Shown one piece after another: positions 1 through 9,203 of a stretch of DNA of 64,000 bases (positions are counted from its first letter, which is position 1; every line of letters starts with the position of its first letter). Made by a program: the position numbers and the translations under genes. Source of the stretch: an uncultured Bacteroidia bacterium (lineage in GTDB: Bacteria > Bacteroidota > Bacteroidia > Bacteroidales > UBA932); assembly GCA_902784435.1 (NCBI GenBank), contig CACZUR010000004.1, forward strand, positions 35,425 to 99,424. The letters run 5' to 3'. Below the pieces are notes generated by a model. The model was given only the letters and a program-made list of their open reading frames with translations, was not told where the DNA came from and did not search any database.

Positions 1-19
1 ATTTGAATCAGAAATAGTT

Positions 20-1447
20 ATGTTAATAGCCACTCTTTGTGCGCTGCTCCTCCAGGCGCAGCCGCTGCAATTGTCCCACCTGTTTACCGACCACGCTGTG
101 CTGCAGCGGGAAACCTCCGTCCCGGTCTGGGGCTGGGGAACGCCCGGTGCCAAAGTGGAGGTGACCGCTTCCTGGAACGGCGTCAAAGCCGTAGCCAAGG
201 TGGCCGATGACGGCTCCTGGAGCGTAGTGCTCCCAACCGGTGAGGCCGGCGGCCCCTACACCCTCAGCGTCAAAAGTGGGAAGGAGCGCCTGTCCGTGGC
301 CGATATCGTCCTGGGCGAAGTGTGGATGTGCTCCGGCCAGTCCAACATGGAAATGCCCATCTCCGGTTTCGGTTTCCAGGAAGTGGAAGGCGCCACGGAA
401 GCCATCATGAGCGCCCCTGAGACGGCTTCCCTGGTACGCGTGTTTGATATCAAGACCCCGAAGAAGACCGTCCCGGAAAAGGATGTGGATGCCCGTTGGG
501 CCTATTCCGACGGCGCCGTTACCGCCAAGACATCGGCCGTGGCCTATTTCTTTGCCAAGCGCCTTACCCGGACCCTGGGCGTGCCCGTGGGCATCATCGT
601 GAACGCCTGGGGCGGCAGTCGCATCGAGCCGTGGATGACCCGGGATGTCATCAATGGCGCCGGTCTCACTCAGGCCGAACTGGACGAACTGTATGCCGTC
701 CAGGAACAGCCGGACCGCTGGCCGGAAACCCCGGAGCTCATCTGGAACGGCCGGGTGGCGCCCATCGTGGGTTATGCCGCCAAGGGCATCCTCTGGTACC
801 AGGGCTGCTCCAACATGGGCCAGCCGCACTGCTATGACAAGTTGCAGAAAGCCATGGTGGAGATGTGGCGGAAAGCCTGGGGAAGGGACCTGCCCTTCAT
901 CTACACACTCCTGGCTCCTTACGACCATGGGGATGCCGACGGCCGCTGGCGTTCCTTCTTTGTGGAAAACCAGCTGCACACGGAGGAAATCCTGAGCCAG
1001 TCCTGGGCCATCTGCACGGAAACCCTGGGCAACAAGGTTACGGTGCACCCTTCCCAGAAAAAGGAAGTGGCCGATATGATGGTGCAGCGCGCCCTGCAGA
1101 ACGTGTACGGCCTCTATCCCGGCATTTCCATCGAACTGCCGCGCCTCAAAGACGTGGCCTACGAGGCCGACGGCCGTGTGAAAGTGACCCTTACCCAGGT
1201 GTGGAGCAACCTGATGAGCATCAGCGCCCGGGACATCACGGGCTTTGAGCTGGCCGGGGAAGACCGCCAGTTCCATCTGGCCCAGGCGCAGGTAGACTGG
1301 GACGGCCAGACCATCCTGGTCAGCTGCCCCGAAGTGCCGCATCCGGTGGCCGTCCGCTACGGCTTCCGCAACTTCATGGACGCCAACCTGGCCAAGAGCA
1401 ACGGCATTCCCGTGCCGCCGTTCCGCTCCGACGATTGGGAATACTAA
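20..1447 (+). CDS. Sialate O-acetylesterase family secreted esterase
   Basis: Predicted secreted SGNH-type esterase of 475 aa, the usual size for the sialate O-acetylesterase family, which deacetylates sialic acids or decorated plant glycans. The first ~17 residues are a hydrophobic signal peptide. The block-I motif GQSNMEMP puts the catalytic Ser near residue 108; GGSRIEPW (~197) and WYQGCSN (~258) are the other family blocks. The C-terminal His sits in VTVHPSQKKE, where the family normally has Asp two residues before the His; here that residue is Thr, so the triad may be altered. It is the first gene of an operon with GH31, GH3, epimerase and sugar symporter genes, and its stop codon abuts the next start. 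The family is clear; the substrate is inferred from context only. Confidence 0.87.
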   Translation: MLIATLCALLLQAQPLQLSHLFTDHAVLQRETSVPVWGWGTPGAKVEVTASWNGVKAVAKVADDGSWSVVLPTGEAGGPYTLSVKSGKERLSVADIVLGEVWMCSGQSNMEMPISGFGFQEVEGATEAIMSAPETASLVRVFDIKTPKKTVPEKDVDARWAYSDGAVTAKTSAVAYFFAKRLTRTLGVPVGIIVNAWGGSRIEPWMTRDVINGAGLTQAELDELYAVQEQPDRWPETPELIWNGRVAPIVGYAAKGILWYQGCSNMGQPHCYDKLQKAMVEMWRKAWGRDLPFIYTLLAPYDHGDADGRWRSFFVENQLHTEEILSQSWAICTETLGNKVTVHPSQKKEVADMMVQRALQNVYGLYPGISIELPRLKDVAYEADGRVKVTLTQVWSNLMSISARDITGFELAGEDRQFHLAQAQVDWDGQTILVSCPEVPHPVAVRYGFRNFMDANLAKSNGIPVPPFRSDDWEY

Positions 1448-1462
1448 ATGGATATGTATTTT

Positions 1463-4216
1463 ATGAAACACGTCCTCATAGGAAAGATGCTGCTGGCCGG
1501 ACTGTTTCTGGCAGGCTGCGGCAAACAGGAAGTAAAAGTGGCCACCGAGGCCGGCACCGTCCGCCTGCAGGTGGTAAGTCCGGAGATTGTCCGGGTGAGC
1601 GTTTCCCCCGACGGAAAGTTCCGGGACCGTCAGAGCCTGATGGTCGTTCCCCAGCAGGGGAGCGTGGATTATACCGTGGAAAAGGGAGACGGCTGCGTGC
1701 GGCTGCACACATCGGCCCTGAAAGTGGAGGTGGACAAGGCGCAGGGAACGGTGAACTTTTACAAGGCCGACGGCACCCCGCTGGCCCTGGACGGCCATGC
1801 TGCCTTCCAGCCCATGGAAGTGGAAGGCAAACAGGCCTGGAGCACGACGGTGAGCTATGCTTCCCCGGACGGCGAGGCCTTCTATGGCCTGGGCCAGCAT
1901 CAGGCCGGGGAATTCAACCACAAGGGCCTGCGGGAAGAACTGTACCAGTACAACACCAAGATCAGCGTGCCCATGGTGGTTTCCAACAAGGGCTACGGCA
2001 TCCTCTTCGACGCCTATTCCCTGAGCCGCTGGGGAAGTGCTCAGCCTTACCGCCAGCTGGGAGAAGTCTTTGACCTGCAGCTGAAGGGAACCTATACGCC
2101 AGCCAAGGGCCAGCCGCTGGTACAGCGGGAAGACAGCCTGTTCTACGAGAACGAGTGGGCCATCCGGAACCTTCCGAAACTGCCGCTGAATGGTGCTTCG
2201 GTGAGCTATGACGGCACCCTTACCGCCCCGGAGACCGGCGACTACCACTTTATCCAGTACTATGCCGGTTTCCAGCGCACCGTCGTGGGCGGAAAGGAAG
2301 TGATGAGCCGACGCTGGCGTCCGGCCTGGAACCCCAACAGCGACAAGTTTACCGTGCACCTGGAAAAGGGAGTTCCCGTGCCCCTGCACATAGACTGGGA
2401 GCCGGACGGGGATGTCTCTTACATCGGCCTCCGGGTGGCACCGCTGGAAACCCCGGAACAGGAGAGCCGCCTCACTTTCTGGAGCGAGTTCGAGCCCATG
2501 GCCGACTACTATTTCATGGCCGGAGGCAGCTATGACGGCGTTATCCGGGACTATCGCCAGCTCACCGGCAAGGCGCCCGTGATGCCCAAATGGGTGCTGG
2601 GCTTCTGGCAGAGCCGGGAGCGCTATTCCACCCAGGAAGACCTGGTGGAAACCCTGGCCGAAATGCGTCGCCGCCACATTCCCGTCGACAATATCGTCCA
2701 GGACTGGCAGTATTGGCTGGAAGATCAGTGGGGCAGCCACGAATTCGATCCGGAGCGCTATCCGGATCCTGAAAAGATGCTGGACGATGTGCATGGGATG
2801 CATGCGCGTTTCATGATTTCCGTCTGGCCCAAGTTCTATACCAATACGGTTCATTATCAGGAACTGAAAAAAGCCGGTTTTGCCTATACCCACGCCGAGG
2901 ATGACGGCTTGGAAGACTGGCTGGGCCATAAGCAGAGTTTCTACGATGCCTATGCCCCGGCCGGCCGGAAGCTGTTCTGGCAGCAGATGGACAACACCCT
3001 GTACAGCCGCTACGGCCGCAAGATTGACGCCTGGTGGATGGACGCCAGTGAACCCAACCTGCGCGACTGCCTGCCGTTGGATTACATGAAATGGCTGCTG
3101 ACGCCCAACGCCCTGGGCAGCAGCACCGAATACCTGAATGCCTATGCCCTGGTGAACGCCCAGGCCATCTACGAAGGCCAGCGCAGCGTAGATCCTGACA
3201 AACGCGTCTTTCTTCTCACCCGCAATGGCTTTGCCGGCCTGCAGCGCTACAGCACGGCCTCCTGGAGCGGAGACATCGGCACGTCCTGGACCGATATGCG
3301 CATGCAGATGGCCGCCGGCCTCAACTACTCCATGAGCGGCATTCCGTTCTGGGGCATGGACATCGGAGGCTTCTCCGTGATGAGCCAGTTTAACGACCCC
3401 GCCCATGCCGATGAATGGCAGGAACTGCAAACCCGCTGGCACCAGTTCGGCACCTTTGTGCCGCTGTTCCGTACCCATGGGCAGTGGCCGCGCCGCGAAC
3501 TCTGGAACATCGCTCCGGAAGGGAGTCCCGCCTACGAGAGCATCCTTTGGTATATGCAGCTGCGTTACCGCCTGATGCCTTACCTGTATTCCCTCACCGG
3601 CGCCGTGCATTTCCAGGACGCCACCCTGATGCGGGGGCTTCCCATGGATTATCCCGACGACCCGGAGGTCCGTGACCTCTCGGACCAGTGGATGCTGGGC
3701 CCGGCCTTCATGGCCTGCCCGGTGTATGAGTATAAGGCTCGCAGCCGCAGCGTCTATTTCCCGATGGGCGGCTGGTACGACTTCTATACAGGTGCCTATA
3801 TGGTTGGCGGAAAGCGCTTTACCATGGATGCGCCCTACGAGCGTATGCCGCTTTACGTAAGGGCCGGAAGCATCGTCCCGGTGGGCCCGGCCATGGAATG
3901 GTCCGACGAAAAGCCTGCCGATGAGATCCTCCTCCTGGTCTATGCCGGAGCAGATACCCGCTTTACCCTGTACGGGGATGACGGTCTCACCTATGCCTAT
4001 GAGAAAGGGGCTTACAGCACCGTGGAACTGCAGTGGGAGGATGCTGCGCGTACCCTCACCATCTGCCCCCGGGAAGGAAGCTATCCCGGCATGCCCGAAA
4101 AGATGAATTTCCGGGTGGTGGTGATAGACACCGCCCATCCCGTTCCCTTCCAGCCGGAGGCCCTGGACGGCCGCCCTGTCGTGTACGACGGCCAGGAGCT
4201 GTCGGTTGCTTTCTAA
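1463..4216 (+). CDS. GH31 alpha-glycosidase lipoprotein with PA14 insert (alpha-xylosidase-like)
   Basis: Retaining GH31 alpha-glycosidase of ~917 aa. The N-terminus (MKHVLIGKMLLAGLFLAGC) is a lipoprotein signal ending in a lipobox Cys, so the enzyme is probably membrane-anchored. ATGs also exist at 1448 and 1454; I chose 1463 because it gives the standard Met-Lys signal peptide. After a beta-sandwich there is a PA14-like insert (about residues 215-330: TGDYHFIQYYAGFQ, then SYIGLRV), then the (beta/alpha)8 barrel with catalytic nucleophile Asp in DAWWMDASEPN (near nt 3041) and the acid/base region SWSGDIG (near 3272). A PA14 insert in a Bacteroidota GH31 is known from xyloglucan alpha-xylosidase, so isoprimeverose-type xyloglucan fragments are the likeliest substrate (inference). 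It follows the esterase gene with no gap. Confidence 0.9.
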   Translation: MKHVLIGKMLLAGLFLAGCGKQEVKVATEAGTVRLQVVSPEIVRVSVSPDGKFRDRQSLMVVPQQGSVDYTVEKGDGCVRLHTSALKVEVDKAQGTVNFYKADGTPLALDGHAAFQPMEVEGKQAWSTTVSYASPDGEAFYGLGQHQAGEFNHKGLREELYQYNTKISVPMVVSNKGYGILFDAYSLSRWGSAQPYRQLGEVFDLQLKGTYTPAKGQPLVQREDSLFYENEWAIRNLPKLPLNGASVSYDGTLTAPETGDYHFIQYYAGFQRTVVGGKEVMSRRWRPAWNPNSDKFTVHLEKGVPVPLHIDWEPDGDVSYIGLRVAPLETPEQESRLTFWSEFEPMADYYFMAGGSYDGVIRDYRQLTGKAPVMPKWVLGFWQSRERYSTQEDLVETLAEMRRRHIPVDNIVQDWQYWLEDQWGSHEFDPERYPDPEKMLDDVHGMHARFMISVWPKFYTNTVHYQELKKAGFAYTHAEDDGLEDWLGHKQSFYDAYAPAGRKLFWQQMDNTLYSRYGRKIDAWWMDASEPNLRDCLPLDYMKWLLTPNALGSSTEYLNAYALVNAQAIYEGQRSVDPDKRVFLLTRNGFAGLQRYSTASWSGDIGTSWTDMRMQMAAGLNYSMSGIPFWGMDIGGFSVMSQFNDPAHADEWQELQTRWHQFGTFVPLFRTHGQWPRRELWNIAPEGSPAYESILWYMQLRYRLMPYLYSLTGAVHFQDATLMRGLPMDYPDDPEVRDLSDQWMLGPAFMACPVYEYKARSRSVYFPMGGWYDFYTGAYMVGGKRFTMDAPYERMPLYVRAGSIVPVGPAMEWSDEKPADEILLLVYAGADTRFTLYGDDGLTYAYEKGAYSTVELQWEDAARTLTICPREGSYPGMPEKMNFRVVVIDTAHPVPFQPEALDGRPVVYDGQELSVAF

Positions 4217-4228
4217 ACAGTTTTTTGC

Positions 4229-4236
4229 TATCTTTG
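4229..4236 (+). promoter_or_regulatory. Bacteroidota -7 promoter element before GH3
   Basis: TATCTTTG matches the TAnnTTTG -7 element. TTG at 4206-4208 lies about 20 nt upstream as a possible -33. It would give the GH3 gene its own start within the glycan operon, with a leader of roughly 15 nt. Confidence 0.6.
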
Positions 4237-4259
4237 ATGGTTAATCAACTATCGTGTAT

Positions 4260-6560
4260 ATGAAACCTTTATATCCCGTTCTTGCGCTGGCCCTGGTGCT
4301 GGCATCCTGTGCACCCAAGGCTCCACAGGCCATCCCCTCCGACAAAGCTGTCGAAGCCAAAGTGGAGAAAGTCCTGAAAGGAATGACCCTGGAAGAGAAA
4401 GCCGGGCAGTTGGTCCAGCTCAATATCAGCACGCTGGAAGATGCCACCCACGAAAAGATAGACCCCGCCAAATTGGAAAAGATCATCGGGGAGTATAAAG
4501 TGGGTTCCATCCTGAACGTGATGCACGACCGTGCCCACAGCCGGGAGGAAACCGCCGCCATGGTGCGCCAGATCCAGGAGTATTCCATGGAGAAAATCGG
4601 CATTCCCTGCATCTACGGCCTGGATATGATTCACGGTGCCTCCTACCTCACGGACGGCTCGCTGTATCCGCAGGAGATCAACCTGGGAGCCACTTTCAAC
4701 CGGGAATTTGCCCGGCAGATGGGGCACGCGATGGCCTATGAGACCCGTGCCGCCCAGGTGCCGTGGGTGTTCTCCCCGGTCATGGACCTGGGCAGGGACC
4801 CCCGCTGGCCGCGTATCTGGGAAAGCTTCGGCGAAGATCCTTTCCTGCAGGCCGAAATGGCCCGCGAGGAAACCCTGGCCCTGCAGGGAGAAGACCCCAA
4901 TCACATAGACCTGCAGCACGTGGCCGTGTCCCTGAAGCACTTCGTGGGCTATGGTGTGCCCGTTTCCGGGAAAGACCGTACGCCGGCCATCATCGCCCCG
5001 AACGACCTCCGGGAGAAGTTTTTCGCACCTTTCCTGGAATGCTTCCGCGCCGGCGCCCTCACCGCCATGGTGAACTCGGCCTCCATCAACGGTGTCCCTA
5101 CCCACGCCAATGCCCTCCTCCTCACCGGCTGGGTGAAGGAAGAGCTGGGCTGGGACGGCATGCTGGTGACGGACTGGGCCGACATTGACAATTTCTATGT
5201 GCGGGACCATGTGGCGGCCGACAAACGGGAGGCCATCGCGCTGGGTATCAACGCCGGTATCGACATGATCATGGACCCCTACGACCCCGAATGCTGCAAG
5301 GACATCGTGGCCCTGGTGAAGGAAGGCCGCATTTCGCCGGCCCGCCTGGACGACGCCGTACGCCGGGTACTGCGCCTGAAAGTGCGCCTGGGCCTGTTTG
5401 ACAAGCCCGTCTGGGACGAAGTATATCCGGAGTTCGGCTCGGAGCAGTTCGCCCGCGAGTCTTATGCCGCCGCCCTGGAATCCGAGGTGCTGCTCAAGAA
5501 CGACGGCATCCTGCCCCTGAACGGCAACGAAAGAATCCTGGTCTGCGGCCCCAACGCCAACAGCCTGCGTGCCCTGAACGGTGGCTGGAGCTATACCTGG
5601 CAGGGCAATGCCGATGCCTTCGTGCCCCAGTATAATACCATCCTGGAGGCGCTCCAGAAGCGTTTCTCCAATGTTTCCTATGAACCGGGCGTCACCTATA
5701 TCGACATTCCCATGGCCTGGCAGTACGAGGACGCCAAGGGGATCGGCCGTGCCGTGGGGGCTGCCCGCAATGCCGACATTATCGTAGCCTGCGTGGGCGA
5801 GAACTCCTACTGCGAAACCCCCGGCAACATGGACGACCTCAATCTGTCGGCCAACCAGAAGAAGCTGGTGAAAGACCTCTCCGCTACCGGAAAGCCCATC
5901 ATCCTCATCCTGAACGAAGGCCGTCCGCGCCTGATTGGGGACATCGAACCGTTGGCATCGGCCGTGGTGGACGTGATGCTGCCTTCCAACTTCGGCGGCG
6001 ACGCCCTGGCGGCCCTCCTGAGCGGCGACGAGAATTTCTCCGGCAAGCTGCCCTTTACCTATTCCAAGCACATCAACGCCCTGCATACCTACGACTACAA
6101 GGTGTCCGAACACCGCGAAACCATGGAAGGCTCCTATAACTACGACGCCATCATGGACGTGCAGTGGCCCTTCGGCCATGGCCTCAGCTATACCACCTAT
6201 GCCTATTCCAACCTGCAGGTTTCCGCCGCGTCCTTCAAGGCCGGCGATGTCCTGAAGGTGACGGTGGATGTGACCAATACCGGCAGCCGTGCCGGCAAGG
6301 AGGCTGTCCTGGTATACAGTTCAGACCTGGTGGCCTCCCTGATTCCGGACGTGAAGCGCCTCCGCGGCTTCGACAAAGTGGCCTTGGAGCCTGGCGAGAC
6401 CAAGACGGTGAGCTTCGAGATTCCGGCATCGGCCCTGGCTTTCGTGGGGGCCGACGGCCTGTGGCGCCTGGAAGAAGGCGACTTCCGTATCAGCTGCGGC
6501 GGCCTGGGCCAGCTGGTGAAATGTACTGAGACCTTTGTCTGGGGCACCCCGAATATTTAG
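4260..6560 (+). CDS. GH3 beta-glucosidase lipoprotein
   Basis: Glycoside hydrolase family 3 exo-enzyme of 766 aa, BglX-like in size and layout. The N-terminus MKPLYPVLALALVLASC is a lipoprotein signal peptide. The TIM barrel follows, with RDPRWPRIWESFGEDP and KHFVGYG as family signatures and the nucleophile Asp in GMLVTDWADID (about residue 305); then the alpha/beta sandwich (GENSYCETPG, NEGRPR) and a C-terminal fibronectin-III-like domain. I start at ATG 4260; an in-frame GTG lies two codons upstream. The product would release glucose (or xylose) from the non-reducing end of oligosaccharides made by GH31 or the GH5 encoded at 15.7 kb. The gene has its own TATCTTTG promoter but is also collinear with the upstream genes. 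Confidence 0.92.
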   Translation: MKPLYPVLALALVLASCAPKAPQAIPSDKAVEAKVEKVLKGMTLEEKAGQLVQLNISTLEDATHEKIDPAKLEKIIGEYKVGSILNVMHDRAHSREETAAMVRQIQEYSMEKIGIPCIYGLDMIHGASYLTDGSLYPQEINLGATFNREFARQMGHAMAYETRAAQVPWVFSPVMDLGRDPRWPRIWESFGEDPFLQAEMAREETLALQGEDPNHIDLQHVAVSLKHFVGYGVPVSGKDRTPAIIAPNDLREKFFAPFLECFRAGALTAMVNSASINGVPTHANALLLTGWVKEELGWDGMLVTDWADIDNFYVRDHVAADKREAIALGINAGIDMIMDPYDPECCKDIVALVKEGRISPARLDDAVRRVLRLKVRLGLFDKPVWDEVYPEFGSEQFARESYAAALESEVLLKNDGILPLNGNERILVCGPNANSLRALNGGWSYTWQGNADAFVPQYNTILEALQKRFSNVSYEPGVTYIDIPMAWQYEDAKGIGRAVGAARNADIIVACVGENSYCETPGNMDDLNLSANQKKLVKDLSATGKPIILILNEGRPRLIGDIEPLASAVVDVMLPSNFGGDALAALLSGDENFSGKLPFTYSKHINALHTYDYKVSEHRETMEGSYNYDAIMDVQWPFGHGLSYTTYAYSNLQVSAASFKAGDVLKVTVDVTNTGSRAGKEAVLVYSSDLVASLIPDVKRLRGFDKVALEPGETKTVSFEIPASALAFVGADGLWRLEEGDFRISCGGLGQLVKCTETFVWGTPNI

Positions 6561-6570
6561 CGATTCGGGG
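6547..6570. terminator. Hairpin around the GH3 stop codon
   Basis: CCCCGAAT and ATTCGGGG form a perfect 8-bp stem with an 8-nt loop holding the GH3 stop codon. There is no T-run, so it is more likely a 3'-end stabiliser or processing hairpin than an intrinsic terminator. It overlaps the left arm of the palindromic element that follows. Confidence 0.4.
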
Positions 6571-6628
6571 CAGACTCCCCTGCGGCCGCTAATAGAAAGG
6601 CCGATGCTCCCTTAGGGGCGTCTGCCCT
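6567..6628. repeat. Dispersed palindromic element, intergenic copy (E1)
   Basis: Nested inverted repeat between GH3 and the epimerase gene. The outer arms are GGGCAGAC (6568-6575) and GTCTGCCC (6620-6627); after one mismatched position CCCCT (6577-6581) pairs with AGGGG (6614-6618). The 42-bp core contains GGCCGATGCTCCCTTAGGGG and is about 37/42 identical by hand alignment to the core inside nrnA (25207-25248). The outer arms are unrelated between the two loci, yet each is self-complementary. Confidence 0.75.
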
Positions 6629-6645
6629 GAAAACAAGAGTTGACG

Positions 6646-7827
6646 ATGGAAACAAGGACAGACTTATTCTTAAAAGAAGTCCGGGAGTGCCTGACGCAGA
6701 ATATCCTGCCGTACTGGCTGCGCCTGAAGGACCCTCGCGGCGGTTTTTACGGAGAGGTTTCCTCGGACAGCACCGTCAAGTACGATGCTCCGCGGGGCGT
6801 CATCCTGAACGCCCGGCTCATCTGGGCTTTCTCTGCGGCTTATCAGGCACTGGGAAACACCGAATATCTGGTGGCCGCGGTCCATGCCCGGGACTGGTTC
6901 CTGGCGCATTTCTGCGACCACAAATATGGCGGCGTGTACTGGAGCGTGAGCGCGGAAGGGGAGCGCCTGGATACCAAGAAGCAGTTGTACGCCCAGGGTT
7001 TCGCCATTTACGGCCTGTCGGAGCTGTACAAGGCCACCCGTGACGACGAGGCGCTCAAGAACGCCGTGAACCTGTACAAGGTGGTGGAAACCTATTTTGC
7101 CGACACAGAGAACGGCGGTTACATCGAGGCCCTGGCCCGGGATTTCTCCCCGCTGGAGGATATGTCCCTGAGCGCCCACGACATCAACGCCGACAAAACC
7201 ATGAACTCCCACCTGCACCTGCTGGAGGCCTATGCCAACCTGTATCAGGTTTGGCCCGACGAAGGGCTGAAGGCCCGCGTGGAGGCCCTGCTGGACCTGG
7301 TGGGTACACGGGTCATGGCCCCGGACGGCCATCTGCAGCTATATTTCCGGAAGGACTGGAGCGTGCTGCCGGGCGGCCTCTCTTACGGTCACGACATCGA
7401 AACTTCCTGGCTGGCGCTGGAATGTGCCTTCGCGCTCAAGGACCTGGATGTAGTAACCCGTGTGCGCCCCTGGGCGCTGGCCATGGGAAAGGCCGGCAAC
7501 GAAGGCCTGCTCCCGGACGGATCCATGCGCTACGAACTGCTTCCCGACGGCCGCTACGACGATTCCCGCCAGTGGTGGGTGCAGGCCGAAGCCGTAGTGG
7601 GCAACCTGTGGCTGTGGAAATTCCACTCCGACGCCGCCGGGGCAGAACGCGCCCTGGCCCTGTGGTATTACATCCGGAAGCACCTCGTAGACAGCCGCGG
7701 CGGGGAGTGGTGGTGGGCCGTACTGCCGGATGGCTCGCTGGACTTCTCCCAGCCCAAGGCCGGCTTCTGGAAATGTCCCTATCACAATTCCCGCATGTGC
7801 CTCCAAGTATTAAAGATTTTTGAATAG
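6646..7827 (+). CDS. Cellobiose 2-epimerase-like (AGE family) enzyme
   Basis: Cytosolic (alpha/alpha)6-barrel epimerase of 393 aa, of the N-acylglucosamine/cellobiose 2-epimerase superfamily, which interconverts the reducing-end glucose and mannose of beta-1,4-disaccharides. Family motifs: PRGVILNARLIWAFS, QLYAQGFAIYGLSE, the His-rich HDINADKTMNSHLHLLE (~180) and GHDIETSWL (~248), and WWVQAEAVVG. There is no signal peptide. ATG 6646 is used; an in-frame TTG lies two codons upstream. It sits between extracytoplasmic hydrolases and a sugar symporter, which fits a route in which imported cellobiose or other beta-linked disaccharide is epimerised. No GH130 phosphorylase is in the window. AGE family is sure; cellobiose specificity is likely. 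Confidence 0.85.
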   Translation: METRTDLFLKEVRECLTQNILPYWLRLKDPRGGFYGEVSSDSTVKYDAPRGVILNARLIWAFSAAYQALGNTEYLVAAVHARDWFLAHFCDHKYGGVYWSVSAEGERLDTKKQLYAQGFAIYGLSELYKATRDDEALKNAVNLYKVVETYFADTENGGYIEALARDFSPLEDMSLSAHDINADKTMNSHLHLLEAYANLYQVWPDEGLKARVEALLDLVGTRVMAPDGHLQLYFRKDWSVLPGGLSYGHDIETSWLALECAFALKDLDVVTRVRPWALAMGKAGNEGLLPDGSMRYELLPDGRYDDSRQWWVQAEAVVGNLWLWKFHSDAAGAERALALWYYIRKHLVDSRGGEWWWAVLPDGSLDFSQPKAGFWKCPYHNSRMCLQVLKIFE

Positions 7828-7831
7828 TCAT

Positions 7832-9175
7832 ATGGCCAAATTATCAGAGAAAATAGGCTATGGCCTGGGTGACGCCGCTGCCGGCGGCATTACCTGGAAA
7901 GTGATGTCCATTGCTTTTCCCTTCTTCTTTACCAATGTCTTCGGCCTTACCGTGGCCGATGCCGCCGCCCTCATGCTGGTGGCCCGTCTGTTCGACGTGG
8001 TCACGGACCCCATGATGGGCGCTATCGCAGACCGCACCCGTTCGCGCTGGGGAACCTACAGGCCCTGGCTCATCTTCGGAGCCATTCCGCTGGGTCTGGT
8101 GTTTGCCCTGCTCCTGTATACCCCGGACCTGGGGCCTGCCGGCAAGCGTGTCTATGCCTATGCCCTGTATCTGCTCATGATGGTGGTATACACCGCCGTG
8201 AACGTGCCCTACGGCTCGCTGCTGGGCGTAATGACGGACGATGACGACGAGAAAAACCAGTTCTCGTCGTACCGGATGGTAGGAGCCTATGCCATGGGCT
8301 TCGTTACCCTGTTTGCCTTCCCTTACCTGCAGAAGATGGTGGGTGGCACCCCGCAGCACCAGTACGCCGTGCTGGGTGCCGTGCTGGGCGCCGTGGCGGC
8401 CCTGGGCACCCTGGCCTGCGGCCTGCTCACCAAGGAACGGCTCAAACCCGTCCGTGCAGAGAAGTTCTCCTTCAAGCCTTTCGCCGACCTGTTCCGTAAC
8501 AAGCCGTGGATCTACCTCACGCTCATCGGCATCTGCACCAATTTCTTCAACGGCTTCCGCTATGCCGTGGCGGCCTACCTCATGGAGTATTGCCTGCACG
8601 GGGATGTCACTGTCTGGGGGCTGGTTATCAACTACACGGTGTTCATGATGTTCGGTGAGGCTACCTGCATGGTCTTCGGCGGCCTGTCCCCCTGGTTCAC
8701 CAAGAAGGTGGGCTCCAAGAACAAGGCTTTCGCCTGGTCGGCCATCATCTGCGCCGTGTCGTCCATCCTGTTCTTCTTCATCCCCATGGATCCGGCCTGG
8801 ATCTGGGTGATGGTGGCCAATGTCATTGTCACGTCCATCGGCATCGGCTTCTATTCTCCGCTGCTGTGGTCCATGTATGCCGACGTAGCAGACTATGCCA
8901 CCCAGAAGAACGGCACCTCCTCCACCGGCCTCATCTTCTCGTCCGGAACCATGGCGCAGAAGTTCGGATCGGCCATTTCCGGTGCCCTCGTGGCCATGTT
9001 CCTGGGCCTGTCCGGCTTCATTTCCAGCACAGACCCCATCACGCAGGACACCGTCATCACCATCACCAACCAGGGGGCTGTCCAAACCATGATCTGGGCG
9101 CTGTTCTCCCTGTTCCCGGCCGCCATCGCCCTCCTCATCCTGCTGCTGCTGCGCCTGTATCCCATCAAGAAGTAG
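7832..9175 (+). CDS. GPH-family sugar:cation symporter
   Basis: MelB/XynB-type glycoside-pentoside-hexuronide:cation symporter of 447 aa with about 12 membrane segments. Diagnostic features are the N-terminal KIGYGLGDAAAGG, the first-half motif FDVVTDPMMGAIADRTRSRWG and RPWLIFGAIP, and SMYADVADYATQKNGTSSTG in the second half. It should import the oligosaccharides produced by the upstream hydrolases across the inner membrane with Na+ or H+. The ATG at 7832 is 4 nt after the epimerase stop codon, so the two are probably co-transcribed and translationally coupled. It is the last gene of the glycan cluster. Confidence 0.9.
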   Translation: MAKLSEKIGYGLGDAAAGGITWKVMSIAFPFFFTNVFGLTVADAAALMLVARLFDVVTDPMMGAIADRTRSRWGTYRPWLIFGAIPLGLVFALLLYTPDLGPAGKRVYAYALYLLMMVVYTAVNVPYGSLLGVMTDDDDEKNQFSSYRMVGAYAMGFVTLFAFPYLQKMVGGTPQHQYAVLGAVLGAVAALGTLACGLLTKERLKPVRAEKFSFKPFADLFRNKPWIYLTLIGICTNFFNGFRYAVAAYLMEYCLHGDVTVWGLVINYTVFMMFGEATCMVFGGLSPWFTKKVGSKNKAFAWSAIICAVSSILFFFIPMDPAWIWVMVANVIVTSIGIGFYSPLLWSMYADVADYATQKNGTSSTGLIFSSGTMAQKFGSAISGALVAMFLGLSGFISSTDPITQDTVITITNQGAVQTMIWALFSLFPAAIALLILLLLRLYPIKK

Positions 9176-9203
9176 GCATCCGCTTTCTGCTTCGCGCATG
9201 ATG

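Noticed and set aside
23-4138. A 1371-codon open frame on the minus strand opposite the esterase and GH31 genes
   Set aside because: It is an antisense shadow produced by high GC and codon bias; it has no signal peptide, domain or promoter, and the sense strand encodes clear enzymes.
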